A stretch of DNA of 64,000 nt from Lacibacter luteus (GCF_004118265.1 NZ_SDHW01000001.1:1736001-1800000); one strand, 5' to 3'; counted from the first letter of the stretch, positions 32,984 through 42,624 are shown. The notes: generated by a model not told the origin, from the sequence alone. Numbers and translations: made by a program.

Positions 32984-33973
32984 TTGACAGAAACGATCAT
33001 CAACCTCGAAACCGTTAACCCGATTGAATTTTTTGGCGTTAACAATGGTAAGCTCGACATCCTCAAGAAAAAATTTCCACTCTTAAAAATTTTATCACGT
33101 GGCACACAGATCAAGTTAAGTGGCAGCCCCGAACAGGTTGACCAGGCAAAGGAAAAGATTGATCTGCTGATTGCTTATTTAGAACGAAACGGACAACTCA
33201 GCGAAAATTATTTTGAACAGATCCTCGGCGGCGACGACCAGGAAACTGTTGATGCATTTGTAGAACGTAACCCCAGTGAAGTACTGGTGTTTGGTCCGAA
33301 CGGACGTACCGTCCGTGCACGCACACAAAACCAGAAAAAAATGGTGCAGGCTGCCGACAAGAACGATATTGTTTTTGCCATTGGCCCTGCCGGTACCGGT
33401 AAAACCTATACAGCTGTTGCATTAGCTGTTCGGGCATTAAAGAACAAACTGGTAAAGAAAATCATTCTTACACGCCCTGCTGTTGAAGCCGGTGAAAGTT
33501 TAGGTTTCTTACCGGGTGATCTTAAGGAAAAGATCGATCCGTATCTGCGTCCTTTATATGATGCATTGGACGATATGATCCCTGCCGATAAACTCGGTTA
33601 CTATATGAGCACACGTGTAATTGAAATTGCACCGCTGGCTTATATGCGTGGCCGTACGTTGGATAATGCGTTCATTATTTTGGATGAAGCACAGAATACA
33701 ACCGATCTGCAGCTGAAAATGTTCCTCACCCGTATTGGCGCCAATGCAAAGGCCATCATTACAGGCGATCTTTCGCAGGTGGATTTGCCAAAGAACCAAC
33801 GCAGCGGTTTGGAAAAAGGTATCCGTATTTTAAAGAACATCGATGGAATAAGTCATATTGAACTGGATGAAGAAGATGTGGTTCGTCACCGTTTGGTGAA
33901 AGCCATCATCCGTGCTTACGACAAAGATCATAAAGAGCAGCCGGAGCAGCCGAATATGTACCATCGCCGTTAA
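32984..33973 (+). CDS. PhoH-like ATPase
   Basis: The 329-residue protein has an N-terminal RNA-binding-like region and a PhoH P-loop domain with Walker A GPAGTGKT at 134-141 and Walker B FIILDEAQNTT about 222-232. PhoH proteins are helicase-like ATPases linked to RNA metabolism. The start is a TTG at 32984 (MTETIINLETVNPIEFFGVN), which fits the family start better than any ATG nearby. A good terminator follows at 34072-34103. Confidence 0.93.
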   Translation: MTETIINLETVNPIEFFGVNNGKLDILKKKFPLLKILSRGTQIKLSGSPEQVDQAKEKIDLLIAYLERNGQLSENYFEQILGGDDQETVDAFVERNPSEVLVFGPNGRTVRARTQNQKKMVQAADKNDIVFAIGPAGTGKTYTAVALAVRALKNKLVKKIILTRPAVEAGESLGFLPGDLKEKIDPYLRPLYDALDDMIPADKLGYYMSTRVIEIAPLAYMRGRTLDNAFIILDEAQNTTDLQLKMFLTRIGANAKAIITGDLSQVDLPKNQRSGLEKGIRILKNIDGISHIELDEEDVVRHRLVKAIIRAYDKDHKEQPEQPNMYHRR

Positions 33974-34071
33974 ACAGAGTACTTACACCGCAGCATACAA
34001 GAGCTATGAAGCTTATTTGTTAGAACTGATCATTTTAACAACCCTGAATAAGCAGAATAGTTCAACCGCAC

Positions 34072-34103
34072 ATCCCGTTTCAGCAATGAGACGGGATTTT
34101 TTT
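34072..34103 (+). terminator. Intrinsic terminator after phoH
   Basis: ATCCCGTTTC (34072-34081) pairs with GAGACGGGAT (34088-34097) at 9 Watson-Crick positions plus a T-G pair, followed by a run of T to 34103. Confidence 0.85.
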
Positions 34104-34231
34104 GATAGATCCACAGATGACACGGATATAAAAGATTTTCGCAGATTGACACAAAACTGTTCGCTCGTTATACCAGAGTCATTGATGATTCTATCTCTTG
34201 TTAAAACTGTTCAGCAAATCATTCCCTTTTG

Positions 34232-34239
34232 TACATTTG
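34232..34239 (+). promoter_or_regulatory. TAnnTTTG element upstream of the 34243 lipoprotein
   Basis: TACATTTG lies 3 bp before the first ATG, a perfect -7 match that would leave a nearly leaderless transcript if the first ATG is used. No -33 TTTG is seen at the right distance. Confidence 0.4.
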
Positions 34240-34242
34240 GGC

Positions 34243-34647
34243 ATGATGAAAAAGCTCTCCCTTATCCTTGTTGTGGCGATTGGTTTATACGCCTGCAAAC
34301 AAAAACGTGAACGTCCAACGGATGAAGTGGATACTGCACGTCAATTTATCCGCAGCTCTTTAAATGGCGATTACGAATGGGCACGTGAGCTCATGATAAA
34401 AGACAGTTTAAACCTGTACGAACTTGGAGTTATCGAAAAAAAGTACAATGAAGAAATGAGCAAAAAGGATAAAGAAGGGTATAAAAACTCAACCATAGTT
34501 ATCCATTCAGTTGAAAACGTAAGCGATACAGTAGCAATTGTGAATTATTCCAACACATATAAAAACAAACCGATGCCGTTAAAAGTGATCAAACGTGATG
34601 GCATCTGGCAGGTTGATTTAAACTATACATTTACAGGAAACCTGTAA
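34243..34647 (+). CDS. Small DUF4878-like lipoprotein
   Basis: From the ATG at 34243 (or the next at 34246) the product has 134 residues with a lipobox (LYAC, Cys about residue 16). The mature part (RQFIRSSLNGDYEWARELM.. then VENVSDTVAIVNYSNTYKN.. and DGIWQVDLNYTF) has the pattern of small NTF2-like lipoproteins such as DUF4878. Function is unknown. Confidence 0.75.
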   Translation: MMKKLSLILVVAIGLYACKQKRERPTDEVDTARQFIRSSLNGDYEWARELMIKDSLNLYELGVIEKKYNEEMSKKDKEGYKNSTIVIHSVENVSDTVAIVNYSNTYKNKPMPLKVIKRDGIWQVDLNYTFTGNL

Positions 34648-34673
34648 AAAGAAAGCCTATAGCCGACAGTTTG

Positions 34674-34717
34674 TAGTTGTTAGCACTTCCATACTAATAA
34701 CTATCGGCTAACAACTA
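34674..34717. repeat. 11-bp inverted repeat before crcB
   Basis: TAGTTGTTAGC (34674-34684) and its exact complement (34707-34717) flank 22 bp. A second pair, TAGCCGA/TCGGCTA, overlaps it. The GCTAACAAC words recall the spacers in the alpha operon. It is not a fluoride riboswitch. Confidence 0.65.
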
Positions 34718-34729
34718 ACTACTACCACA

Positions 34730-35092
34730 ATGCTCAAAAACATTTTACTTGTTGGCTTAGGCGGCGCTGCAGGCAGTATGCTGCGGTATGCTTTTTCTGT
34801 TTGGTTTAAACATGCATCGTTTCCGCTTGCAACCTTTCTTGTAAATATCATTGGCAGTTTTGTTATTGGTGCTGTGTTTGCCTATGCCTTACGCAGCGAG
34901 CAATTTGCTAATAACTGGCGGCTGTTTTTAGCAGCTGGTATTTGCGGCGGCTTTACCACCTTCTCTGCTTTTTCGTTAGAAAGCCTGGCCATGTTGCAAC
35001 AGCAACGCATCGGCATGTTTGTGTTATATGTCGGCGGAAGTATCTTGCTGGGATTAACTGCTACCTGGCTGGGATATAGTTTGGTAAAATAA
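34730..35092 (+). CDS. crcB: Fluoride exporter CrcB/Fluc
   Basis: The 120-residue four-helix protein forms dual-topology dimers that let F- leave the cell. Hallmarks are GGAAGSMLRYAFS at the N-terminus, FLVNIIGSFVIG, and GICGGFTTFSAFSLE (the Phe/Thr fluoride track). Length is normal. No crcB-motif riboswitch is visible in the 80 bp upstream. It precedes parB on the same strand, with a 144-bp spacer. Confidence 0.95.
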   Translation: MLKNILLVGLGGAAGSMLRYAFSVWFKHASFPLATFLVNIIGSFVIGAVFAYALRSEQFANNWRLFLAAGICGGFTTFSAFSLESLAMLQQQRIGMFVLYVGGSILLGLTATWLGYSLVK

Positions 35093-35236
35093 TTTCTCCC
35101 CTCTATTATTCTTTTTAATGTTATGATGTTCAGTCACCCGTTGGGTGAACAGACATCGGCAACCCTGCTTTCAACTATAAACAACCTTGTTTTTTGGTTT
35201 TTTTTCAGGTACTTCGCACACTGTAATTCAGAAAAT

Positions 35237-36148
35237 ATGTCTACACCCGGAAAAAAAGATGCGTTAGGAAAGGGAATCCGTTCCCTGTTGAAAAGTATTG
35301 ACGATGACCTTAAAACCACAGCCGGTCAGCTGAAACCTGTTATTGCCGAAGCGGCAACAGGTATTCTGCGTATTCCGGTAGCTAATATTGAGATCAACCC
35401 CAAACAGCCCCGCCGTGATTTTGACGAGCAGGCGCTGAAGGAATTGAGCGAAAGCATTAAAATGCACGACATCATTCAGCCCGTTACCGTTTCAAAACTT
35501 CCTTCGGGCAAATACCGCCTTATTTCGGGTGAACGCCGCTGGCGTGCATCTAAGCTTGCTGGTTTGGTAGATATTCCGGCTTACATCCGCCAGGCAAACG
35601 ACCAGGAATTACTGGAGTTGGCCCTGCTCGAAAACCTGCAACGTGAAAACCTGAATGCAGTGGAAATAGCCCTCAGCTACAAACGATTGATGGAAGAACT
35701 GGATTACACGCAGGAACAAGTGGCCGAACGCATGGGCAAAGACCGCACCACCGTTACCAACTACATCCGCTTACTTAAACTTCCACCCGATATTCAGCAA
35801 GCTGTGCGTACAGGCACACTCAGCATGGGGCATGCTCGTGCGTTGATCAATGTTGATACGGTTGATAAGCAACTGTACGTTTACCAGCACATCAAACAAA
35901 AAGAATTATCGGTACGCCAAACCGAAGCACTGGTGCGCCAGCTGTACAAATCTGCACCTGTTAATAAAGCTGCAAAAAGTACACTTCCCCCCGCTTTTCA
36001 GCGTATTCAGGATAATTTAGCATCACAATTCGGCACCAAGGTTAAGCTTAGCCACAGCAAACAAGGCAACGGCAGTATTTTTATTGAATACTATTCGCTT
36101 GAACAGTTTAACCAGATTTTGAAAGTGCTTGGTACCGATGTTGAATAA
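35237..36148 (+). CDS. parB: Chromosome partitioning protein ParB
   Basis: ParB binds parS centromere sites and spreads by CTP hydrolysis. From the ATG at 35237 (MSTPGKKDALGKGIRSLL) it has 303 residues; the frame is open upstream, but the LGKGIRSLL opening marks the true start. Motifs: INPKQPRRDFDEQALKEL, the GERRWRASKLAG CTP-binding motif, a LLENLQRENLNAVE box, a helix-turn-helix (YTQEQVAERMGKDRTTVTNYI) and a C-terminal dimer domain. The gene before it is crcB, not parA. Confidence 0.95.
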   Translation: MSTPGKKDALGKGIRSLLKSIDDDLKTTAGQLKPVIAEAATGILRIPVANIEINPKQPRRDFDEQALKELSESIKMHDIIQPVTVSKLPSGKYRLISGERRWRASKLAGLVDIPAYIRQANDQELLELALLENLQRENLNAVEIALSYKRLMEELDYTQEQVAERMGKDRTTVTNYIRLLKLPPDIQQAVRTGTLSMGHARALINVDTVDKQLYVYQHIKQKELSVRQTEALVRQLYKSAPVNKAAKSTLPPAFQRIQDNLASQFGTKVKLSHSKQGNGSIFIEYYSLEQFNQILKVLGTDVE

Positions 36149-36151
36149 CAC

Positions 36152-36748
36152 ATGAGGCAGATCGTTTTATTTATACTTCTTTTCATTGGCATAACTACAG
36201 TGTCGTATGCACAGGACAGTACCTCTGCAGTAAAACCTGCAGGTGCTGATACTGCTGTTGCAAAAAAAGATTCAGCAGCAAAACCAAAGCCCGAACATTC
36301 GCCACGCAAAGCAAGCATCCGTTCGGCAATGATTCCGGGTTGGGGACAAGCGTACAATAAAAAGTATTGGAAGATCCCGATCGTTTATGGCGCATTAGGT
36401 ACTGCTGCCGGTTTCTTTGTTTATAACCGTAAGGAATATGCAGATGCACGTGATGCGTACCGCAACATGATGGATGGCGATGATACCAACAACAATCTCA
36501 TCAAACCAAAATTTCAACCGGTAGATCCGGAAGCCGTACGGCAGTATCGTATTGCAGTAAGACAGTATGTAGATTATTCTGTTCTTGCATTTGTTATTCT
36601 TTGGGGCTTAAATGTTGTTGATGCAACAGTTGATGGGCATCTGAAAGCATTTGAAGTAAACGACAATCTTTCGCTGCACATCAACCCTTCGTATTCGCCG
36701 CAAACCAAACAGGCAAACCTCGGATTGGTATTAAAGCTGGGCAAATAA
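36152..36748 (+). CDS. DUF5683 membrane/exported protein
   Basis: The 198-residue protein has a signal peptide (TVSYAQ, about residue 20), an Ala/Lys-rich linker, SMIPGWGQAYNKKYWKIPIVYGALG with a membrane segment, and a second hydrophobic segment near 135-152. Proteins of this family typically sit between parB and dapB in Bacteroidota, as here (3 bp after parB). Their role is not known. Confidence 0.88.
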   Translation: MRQIVLFILLFIGITTVSYAQDSTSAVKPAGADTAVAKKDSAAKPKPEHSPRKASIRSAMIPGWGQAYNKKYWKIPIVYGALGTAAGFFVYNRKEYADARDAYRNMMDGDDTNNNLIKPKFQPVDPEAVRQYRIAVRQYVDYSVLAFVILWGLNVVDATVDGHLKAFEVNDNLSLHINPSYSPQTKQANLGLVLKLGK

Positions 36749-36826
36749 AACCTCACAGCCGTTAACCTGTTTATCGTTTACTTTGCACAACAGAATTTTT
36801 CGTTTTATTATCTTATACCAACTTAC

Positions 36827-37543
36827 ATGAACATTGCATTGATCGGCTACGGAAAAATGGGTAAAGCCATTCATGAAATTGCGAAAGAACGTGGCCACGA
36901 AGCTGTATTGATTATTGATGCTGACAATCTCAGTGATCTTACTCCCGAAAATATCCGCAAGGCAGATGTGGCGATTGAATTTACAAGTCCGCATACCGCA
37001 TATAACAATGTAAAGTTCTGTTTAGAAAACAAAGTGCCTGTTGTATGTGGTTCAACAGGCTGGCTCGATAAGCTTGATGAAATGAAAGCACTGGCTACCG
37101 AAAAACAAACCGGCTTGATTGTAGCCAGCAACTTCAGCGTTGGTGTAAATATCTTTTTCGAAGTAAACAAACGCCTTGCCCAGTTAATGAACGGGCAAAG
37201 CAATTACGAAGTAACACTCAAGGAAATTCATCATACAGCAAAAAAAGATGCACCGAGCGGCACAGCTATTTCGCTTGCAGAACAGGTACTGGAAGAACTG
37301 GGCCGTAAAGACAAATGGGTAAACGAAGAATCGGCACAGCCGGGCGATCTGTCCATCATCAGCGAACGCATTGATCCGGCTCCCGGCACACACTTTGTAA
37401 AATACAGTTCGGCTATTGATGATATTGAGATCATCCACACCGCACATAACCGCACCGGGTTTGCATTAGGCGCAGTACTTGCAGCAGAATTTCTTAAAAA
37501 CAAAGTTGGATTTTTTGGAATGAAAGAAGTGCTTAACTTGTAA
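36827..37543 (+). CDS. dapB: 4-hydroxy-tetrahydrodipicolinate reductase
   Basis: DapB reduces the DapA product to tetrahydrodipicolinate for lysine and diaminopimelate synthesis. The 238-residue product has LIGYGKMGKAI (5-15, NAD(P) site), CGSTGW, ASNFSVGVN and EIHHTAKKDAPSGTA with catalytic His135 and Lys139/Lys140. It is short compared with the 273-residue E. coli enzyme but normal for Bacteroidota. A kinase gene follows after only 7 bp, so read-through into the signalling cluster is likely. Confidence 0.96.
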   Translation: MNIALIGYGKMGKAIHEIAKERGHEAVLIIDADNLSDLTPENIRKADVAIEFTSPHTAYNNVKFCLENKVPVVCGSTGWLDKLDEMKALATEKQTGLIVASNFSVGVNIFFEVNKRLAQLMNGQSNYEVTLKEIHHTAKKDAPSGTAISLAEQVLEELGRKDKWVNEESAQPGDLSIISERIDPAPGTHFVKYSSAIDDIEIIHTAHNRTGFALGAVLAAEFLKNKVGFFGMKEVLNL

Positions 37544-37550
37544 GCACCAT

Positions 37551-39368
37551 ATGTTTTCGCCCAAAAACACACTTCTTCTTTTCTTTCTCTTAACAGCAGC
37601 TGTTGTATACGCACAGGATACAACAGTAGACAGTTTGCGTGCAGGTATTTTACGAACATCTGATGATGATGTAAAACTTCGCTCTTACATTTTACTAACC
37701 GGCAAACTTAGCCTTGTAAGTTTTAATGAAACTATTAAGACAGGTGAAGAAGCGTTGGTATATGCATACAAGCTAAACGATTCGCTTGCTGCTGCAGAGA
37801 TTAATCATTACATGGGTGTTGCCAATTATTTTAAGGGTGATTATGAAAAAGCAGCGAGTCACTATTTTTTTGCCGAACGTATTTACGACCGTGTTAATCA
37901 AAAGCAGCGGCTGGGTTATGTGTTAAACGACCTGGCTAAGCTTTACCGTAAAACAAGAGATCTTAAGCGGGCTTCCTTTTTTTACGATCGGGCTCATGAT
38001 ATCTTTCGCCAGCTCAACGATTCAAGCGGAATGCAGATGATTATGAACGAAAGTGGCGTGGTATTCGAATACCAGGGCAACTATGCCGAAGCTATTCGCC
38101 GTTACAACAATGCCTTACAAATAGCCACCCGGTTAAAAGATGAAGGAGGTAAAGCATGGAGTTATAATTTTCTGGCCGGCGTATATGTACTTCAAAGCAA
38201 GTTTAATATAGCAGAAGACTATCATTTGCGTGCTTTGGGTATACGTGAAAAACTAAAAGATACGTTTGCGCTTGCTATGAGTTATATTGATATGGGTGTA
38301 ATGTACAGCACCTGGGGTAAGTACGAACGTGCGGTTTATTATCTTGATATCTGCAGTGGTTTTGCAGAACGAATGCATTACAAAGAACTGCTCTCAAATG
38401 TATATGCCGAACAAAGCCGTATTGCGAACGTTACAGGCGATTATAAAAAAGCGCTTGATTATTACACCTGGCACACACAGTTAAAAGATTCACTTTTCAA
38501 TGCACAAAAAAACAGGCAGGTAGAAGAATTAAGCACTTTGTACGAAACAAATAAAAAAGAGCAGCAGATAGAGGTACAACAACTCACCATCAAAAAAAGA
38601 AATCAACAGATTTTTCTTATCCTGCTGTTTGCAGCACTTGCAACAGTTGTTACCTACCTGTTTTATAATCGTTACAGATGGAAACAACAGGTTAAACTGC
38701 AGCAGGAAATTTTAAAACAACAGGAGCTGGCTACAAGCCTTGTACTGGAAGCCGAAGAAAAAGAACGCAGCCGTATTGCGAAAGATCTGCACGATGGTGT
38801 GGGGCAAATGATGAGCGCTGCACGCATGAATCTTTCATCCTTCTACAACGATCTCTCGTTGCCCGATACCGAACAAAACAAATCGTTGAAGAACATTATT
38901 CAACTGGTAGATGAAAGTTGTAAAGAAGTAAGAGCTGTATCGCACAGCATGACGCCTGCTGCACTTTTAAGTAAAGGTTTGCCACAAACACTTGAGGAAA
39001 TTGCAAGCCGCATCAGCACCAACGATTTCGCTCTGCATTTTTACAGCGAAGGTTTTAACGATAGGCCCGATTCAAATACAGAGACCATTCTTTTCCGGGT
39101 AATACAGGAATGCATCAACAATGCCATTAAACATGCACAGGCTACAACGCTTGACATCTCGTTAATAAAAGATCACGACGGCATTAGTGTAACAATAGAA
39201 GATAATGGCAAAGGCTTTACTTACAACCCGGCCAAGGCAACAGAAGGCATCGGTTTAAACAATATTCACAGCCGTATACAATTCCTTAAAGGAAGTATTG
39301 ATATAGACTCTGCTCCGGGAAGAGGAACGTTAATTGCAATACACATACCAACAGAAGCAGCCGCATGA
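37551..39368 (+). CDS. TPR-containing sensor histidine kinase (HisKA_3/NarL type), first of pair
   Basis: The 605-residue protein has a signal peptide (VVYAQ, 21), periplasmic TPR repeats (about 85-320), a short coiled coil, one membrane helix (353-372) and a cytoplasmic HisKA_3 domain with phospho-acceptor His414 in AKDLHDGVGQM. An HATPase domain follows (N-box IQECINNAIKH, G-boxes DNGKGF and GIGLNNI). This is the NarX/DegS kinase class. It overlaps the start of the next kinase by 4 bp. The TPR part probably senses an envelope protein or peptide. Confidence 0.92.
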   Translation: MFSPKNTLLLFFLLTAAVVYAQDTTVDSLRAGILRTSDDDVKLRSYILLTGKLSLVSFNETIKTGEEALVYAYKLNDSLAAAEINHYMGVANYFKGDYEKAASHYFFAERIYDRVNQKQRLGYVLNDLAKLYRKTRDLKRASFFYDRAHDIFRQLNDSSGMQMIMNESGVVFEYQGNYAEAIRRYNNALQIATRLKDEGGKAWSYNFLAGVYVLQSKFNIAEDYHLRALGIREKLKDTFALAMSYIDMGVMYSTWGKYERAVYYLDICSGFAERMHYKELLSNVYAEQSRIANVTGDYKKALDYYTWHTQLKDSLFNAQKNRQVEELSTLYETNKKEQQIEVQQLTIKKRNQQIFLILLFAALATVVTYLFYNRYRWKQQVKLQQEILKQQELATSLVLEAEEKERSRIAKDLHDGVGQMMSAARMNLSSFYNDLSLPDTEQNKSLKNIIQLVDESCKEVRAVSHSMTPAALLSKGLPQTLEEIASRISTNDFALHFYSEGFNDRPDSNTETILFRVIQECINNAIKHAQATTLDISLIKDHDGISVTIEDNGKGFTYNPAKATEGIGLNNIHSRIQFLKGSIDIDSAPGRGTLIAIHIPTEAAA

Positions 39369-41305
39369 AACGATTCTGTATATACATAACAATCCTGTTG
39401 CTGTTTTTTTGTTTCAGTAAACCTGTTACGGCACAGATAGCGGTAACTGATAGTTTACGCAAACTCATCAATACCGAAAAAGATCTTGACCGTAAAATGG
39501 ATCTGCTGCTGTTGCTGTCGAATGAATTCCGGTTGCAGAATCCTGATTCATCAGCAAAAGTTGCAACCGAACTTGTACGCCTTGCAAACAAGCAACACAA
39601 AGAAGGCATGATGTTAAAAGCTGAGGTAAACATGTTTTATTATTACATGAAAAGCAGCAAACCCGATTCGGCCTTGTTGCTTTCGGCAAAAAACATTCGC
39701 CTGCTTGATAAGATGAAAGGAATGGATTCGCTGCAATCGCAATACTATTCTGCAACAGGCTTGTTACTGATGCGTTTAAACAGGCAGAAAGATGCCATGG
39801 AATATTTTTACCGTGCTTTAAAAAAAGCTGAGCAGCGGAGTGATAAGCTTACCATGGTTAAAGCATCGCACAACATTGGCTGGGCTTATATGGAACTCGA
39901 ACAATACAAAGAAGCCATTCAATACTTTCGCAACTCCATACGCATTGCAGAAGAAAACAAACTGCCTGTTCGTTTTGCAGTAACCTATAGCAACATTGCC
40001 TCCTGTTACGGCGCCATTCATCAATACGATTCGTTGTACGTATTTGTAAAACAAGCTATCCATATTGCCAAAGAGCAAAACAATATTGAAGCCGAAGCAA
40101 ACGGATGGAACATACTTGGCACCGCATATACTGCCGAAAAAAAATACAACCTGGCACTCGATTGCTTTTTAAAAGCAAAACCGCTTCGTCAAAAATCAGG
40201 TGATGTTTTTTACATCGTATCCGATCTTGCTGTTCTGTCGGAATTATATGCACTCATGAACAAGAGCCAGGAAGGTTTGCGTACCGGTGAAGAAGCGTTG
40301 CACATGGCGCAAAAACACAATTTGCAGGCGAAGCTGCCAATGGTGTACAAAGCACTTGCACTAAACCACGAAAAAGCAGGCAACTATGCCGCAGCAAGTG
40401 ATCTGTATAAAAAAATAAATATTCTGCAAGACAGTGCCTATACCCGTGCTTCGGAAGAAGCACTGGCAGAAATGAAAACAAAGTATGAAACAGAGAAACA
40501 AAAAAAAATCATACAGGAACAACAGTTCAACCTTGTAAAAAAGAATTACTTCATCATTGGCATTTCTGCTACGTTGCTGGCTGTATTGCTGGTGAGTTGG
40601 TTGTTGTACAACCGCAACCAGTTAAAACAAAAAGCAAAGCTGCAGAAAGCAGTTTTCGAACAACAGCAGCTTGCAGCTACAGCGGTAATGAAAGCCGAAG
40701 AAAACGAGCGGCAACGTATTGCCAAAGATCTGCACGATGGTGTGGGGCAAATGATGAGTGCAGCCAAAATGAATCTTTCTGCATTTGAAAGCGATCTGCA
40801 GTTTAACGACCCTGAACAAAAGCTTTCGTTCGATCGCATTATTAGTCTTGTTGATGAAAGTTGTAAAGAAGTACGTTTGGTTAGCCACCAGATGATGCCG
40901 AATATTTTATTAAAATCGGGGCTTGCAAATGCTGTTGCCGATTTTCTCGACAAGATTGATCAGCGGAAATTAAAAGTATCGCTGCATACCGAAGGATTGA
41001 ATGAACGTTTAGACGAGAATACCGAAATTGTATTGTACCGTGTGCTGCAGGAATGTGTAAACAACGTTATCAAACATTCGCAGGCGTCGCAGCTTGATAT
41101 TGCACTGTTTAAAGATAAAGATGGCATTAGTGTAAGTATTGAAGATAACGGCACCGGCTTTAATCCGAAAGAGCTGGGCGAAGACGCAGGCATTGGACTA
41201 AAGAATATGAAAGCACGGATCGATTACCTCAACGGCACCATCGATTTTGATTCATCGCCCGGCAGGGGAACGTTGGTAGCAATACACATACCGGTTACAG
41301 GCTAA
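39365..41305 (+). CDS. TPR-containing sensor histidine kinase (HisKA_3/NarL type), second of pair
   Basis: The 646-residue paralogue of the preceding kinase has the same plan: signal peptide (to about 24), TPR array (about 85-360), coiled coil, membrane helix (395-415), His457 in AKDLHDGVGQM, N-box LQECVNNVIKH and DNGTGF/GIGLKNM. The catalytic cores are far more alike than the sensor parts, as after tandem duplication and sensor divergence. It is followed by a LuxR-type regulator 46 bp downstream. Confidence 0.92.
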   Translation: MKRFCIYITILLLFFCFSKPVTAQIAVTDSLRKLINTEKDLDRKMDLLLLLSNEFRLQNPDSSAKVATELVRLANKQHKEGMMLKAEVNMFYYYMKSSKPDSALLLSAKNIRLLDKMKGMDSLQSQYYSATGLLLMRLNRQKDAMEYFYRALKKAEQRSDKLTMVKASHNIGWAYMELEQYKEAIQYFRNSIRIAEENKLPVRFAVTYSNIASCYGAIHQYDSLYVFVKQAIHIAKEQNNIEAEANGWNILGTAYTAEKKYNLALDCFLKAKPLRQKSGDVFYIVSDLAVLSELYALMNKSQEGLRTGEEALHMAQKHNLQAKLPMVYKALALNHEKAGNYAAASDLYKKINILQDSAYTRASEEALAEMKTKYETEKQKKIIQEQQFNLVKKNYFIIGISATLLAVLLVSWLLYNRNQLKQKAKLQKAVFEQQQLAATAVMKAEENERQRIAKDLHDGVGQMMSAAKMNLSAFESDLQFNDPEQKLSFDRIISLVDESCKEVRLVSHQMMPNILLKSGLANAVADFLDKIDQRKLKVSLHTEGLNERLDENTEIVLYRVLQECVNNVIKHSQASQLDIALFKDKDGISVSIEDNGTGFNPKELGEDAGIGLKNMKARIDYLNGTIDFDSSPGRGTLVAIHIPVTG

Positions 41306-41351
41306 TACTTGTTTTTGAAAAATGTAATATCTTCGGCTTAGCCCCACTGAT

Positions 41352-41996
41352 ATGTCGACCACAAAAATAAAACTTGTCATCGTAGACGATCATCAAATCG
41401 TAATAGATGGTTTGCGATCGCTCCTCAAAGGATACGATCAGTACGAGATCGTACTAGAATCAACTCATCCATCAACCATTGTTAATGCATTACAACATCT
41501 GGATGTTGATATTTTATTAACCGATGTAATGATGCCCGAAATGAACGGGCTTGACCTTGCAAAACAGGTTCGTCAACATTATCCTTCTGTTAAGATCATT
41601 GCATTGTCAATGAACGGCGAAGGGAGTTTGGTTAATCAGATGATCGAAGAAAGCGACATTAGCGGCTACCTGCTCAAAAACATTGGTCAAACAGAATTTA
41701 TTACTGCACTCAACAAAATTGCTGCAGGTGGTATTTATTTCAGCGAAGAAGTGCTGCAGGAAATGCTGAAAGCAAGCGAGCGTAAAAAAGAAGATGCAGA
41801 AGTAAACCTTACCGTTCGTGAAATTGAGATCATTGGTCTTATTGAAAAGGAATACAGCAATAAAAAAATTGCGGAAGAATTATTCCTGAGCGAACGTACT
41901 GTTGAAACACACAGAAAAAATATCTTCCGCAAAACCAAAACCAATTCGGTTATCGGGTTAATTAAATATGCCTATGAGCATAAACTCATTCACTAA
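41352..41996 (+). CDS. NarL/LuxR-family response regulator
   Basis: The 214-residue protein has a receiver domain (DD at 12-13, phospho-acceptor Asp58 in LLTDVMMPEM, Lys109 in LLKNIG) and a C-terminal LuxR helix-turn-helix (LTVREIEIIGLIEKEYSNKKIAEELFLSERTVETH). It is the natural partner of the two kinases upstream. Its stop overlaps that of the convergent outer-membrane barrel gene by 4 bp. Confidence 0.95.
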   Translation: MSTTKIKLVIVDDHQIVIDGLRSLLKGYDQYEIVLESTHPSTIVNALQHLDVDILLTDVMMPEMNGLDLAKQVRQHYPSVKIIALSMNGEGSLVNQMIEESDISGYLLKNIGQTEFITALNKIAAGGIYFSEEVLQEMLKASERKKEDAEVNLTVREIEIIGLIEKEYSNKKIAEELFLSERTVETHRKNIFRKTKTNSVIGLIKYAYEHKLIH

Positions 41997-42514
41997 CGGA
42001 TAGCAATACCCAATTTCGCTACTACACTGTTCGATCCGCCACTGGTATTTTTTGTTTGCCAGCCATCGTAATGCACACTTGCATGAAAAATATTGAAGCT
42101 GAAGCCTGCACCGATATCGTAAGCAAACCGGCTTTCTCTTGCATCAATTGTCTGATCTTTCAGCAATGCAATACCTGCATTACCCGTTAAAAAGAAATTG
42201 TTGGTTGGATAAATACGTAACCCGGCTTTTAACGGAATAGAAGTGATCTTTCCATAATACGTTCCATCAAAACTATTCGGATCGGGACTATACGATTGAA
42301 AACCGAGAGTACCTGTAACATACACATTCTGTGCTACGCCAAAACCAGCAAGCCCTTCAATACCTGTTACGCCTTTATAGTCGGTTCGGAAATCGCCGGT
42401 TGGAATACCAATAATAACGTTACCGCCAAAAATAGGTTTGCCTTTTTGTGCAACCGCAGAACCGGTAAAAGCAACGATGGCAACAACAACGGAGAGGAAA
42501 ATTTTCTTGTTCAT
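41993..42514 (-). CDS. Outer-membrane beta-barrel protein, paralogue 1
   Basis: The 173-residue protein has a signal peptide (AFTGSAVAQ, about 22) and an eight-stranded-barrel-like pattern of alternating residues (GGNVIIGIPTGDF, VYVTGTLGFQSY, KAGLRIYPTNNFFLTGNAGI), ending in aliphatic/aromatic strands. It belongs with small OmpW/opacity-like barrels of Bacteroidota. The gene 111 bp upstream is a clear paralogue. It is convergent with the response regulator and could be its target; this is inference. Confidence 0.82.
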   Translation of the reverse strand: MNKKIFLSVVVAIVAFTGSAVAQKGKPIFGGNVIIGIPTGDFRTDYKGVTGIEGLAGFGVAQNVYVTGTLGFQSYSPDPNSFDGTYYGKITSIPLKAGLRIYPTNNFFLTGNAGIALLKDQTIDARESRFAYDIGAGFSFNIFHASVHYDGWQTKNTSGGSNSVVAKLGIAIR

Positions 42515-42624
42515 ACAATATGTTTAGGCTAACCATTTCCAATACTGTACCAACAACCATAAAGACAGCCGCTCTTTTATTTTTTTTAACAAGATAAACT
42601 AATGGCTTCCTGTTGTAACTACTT

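Noticed and set aside
34648-34729. Possible fluoride riboswitch before crcB.
   Set aside because: The conserved GGnGAUGG and pseudoknot elements are absent; only an 11-bp dyad of a repeat-like kind is present.
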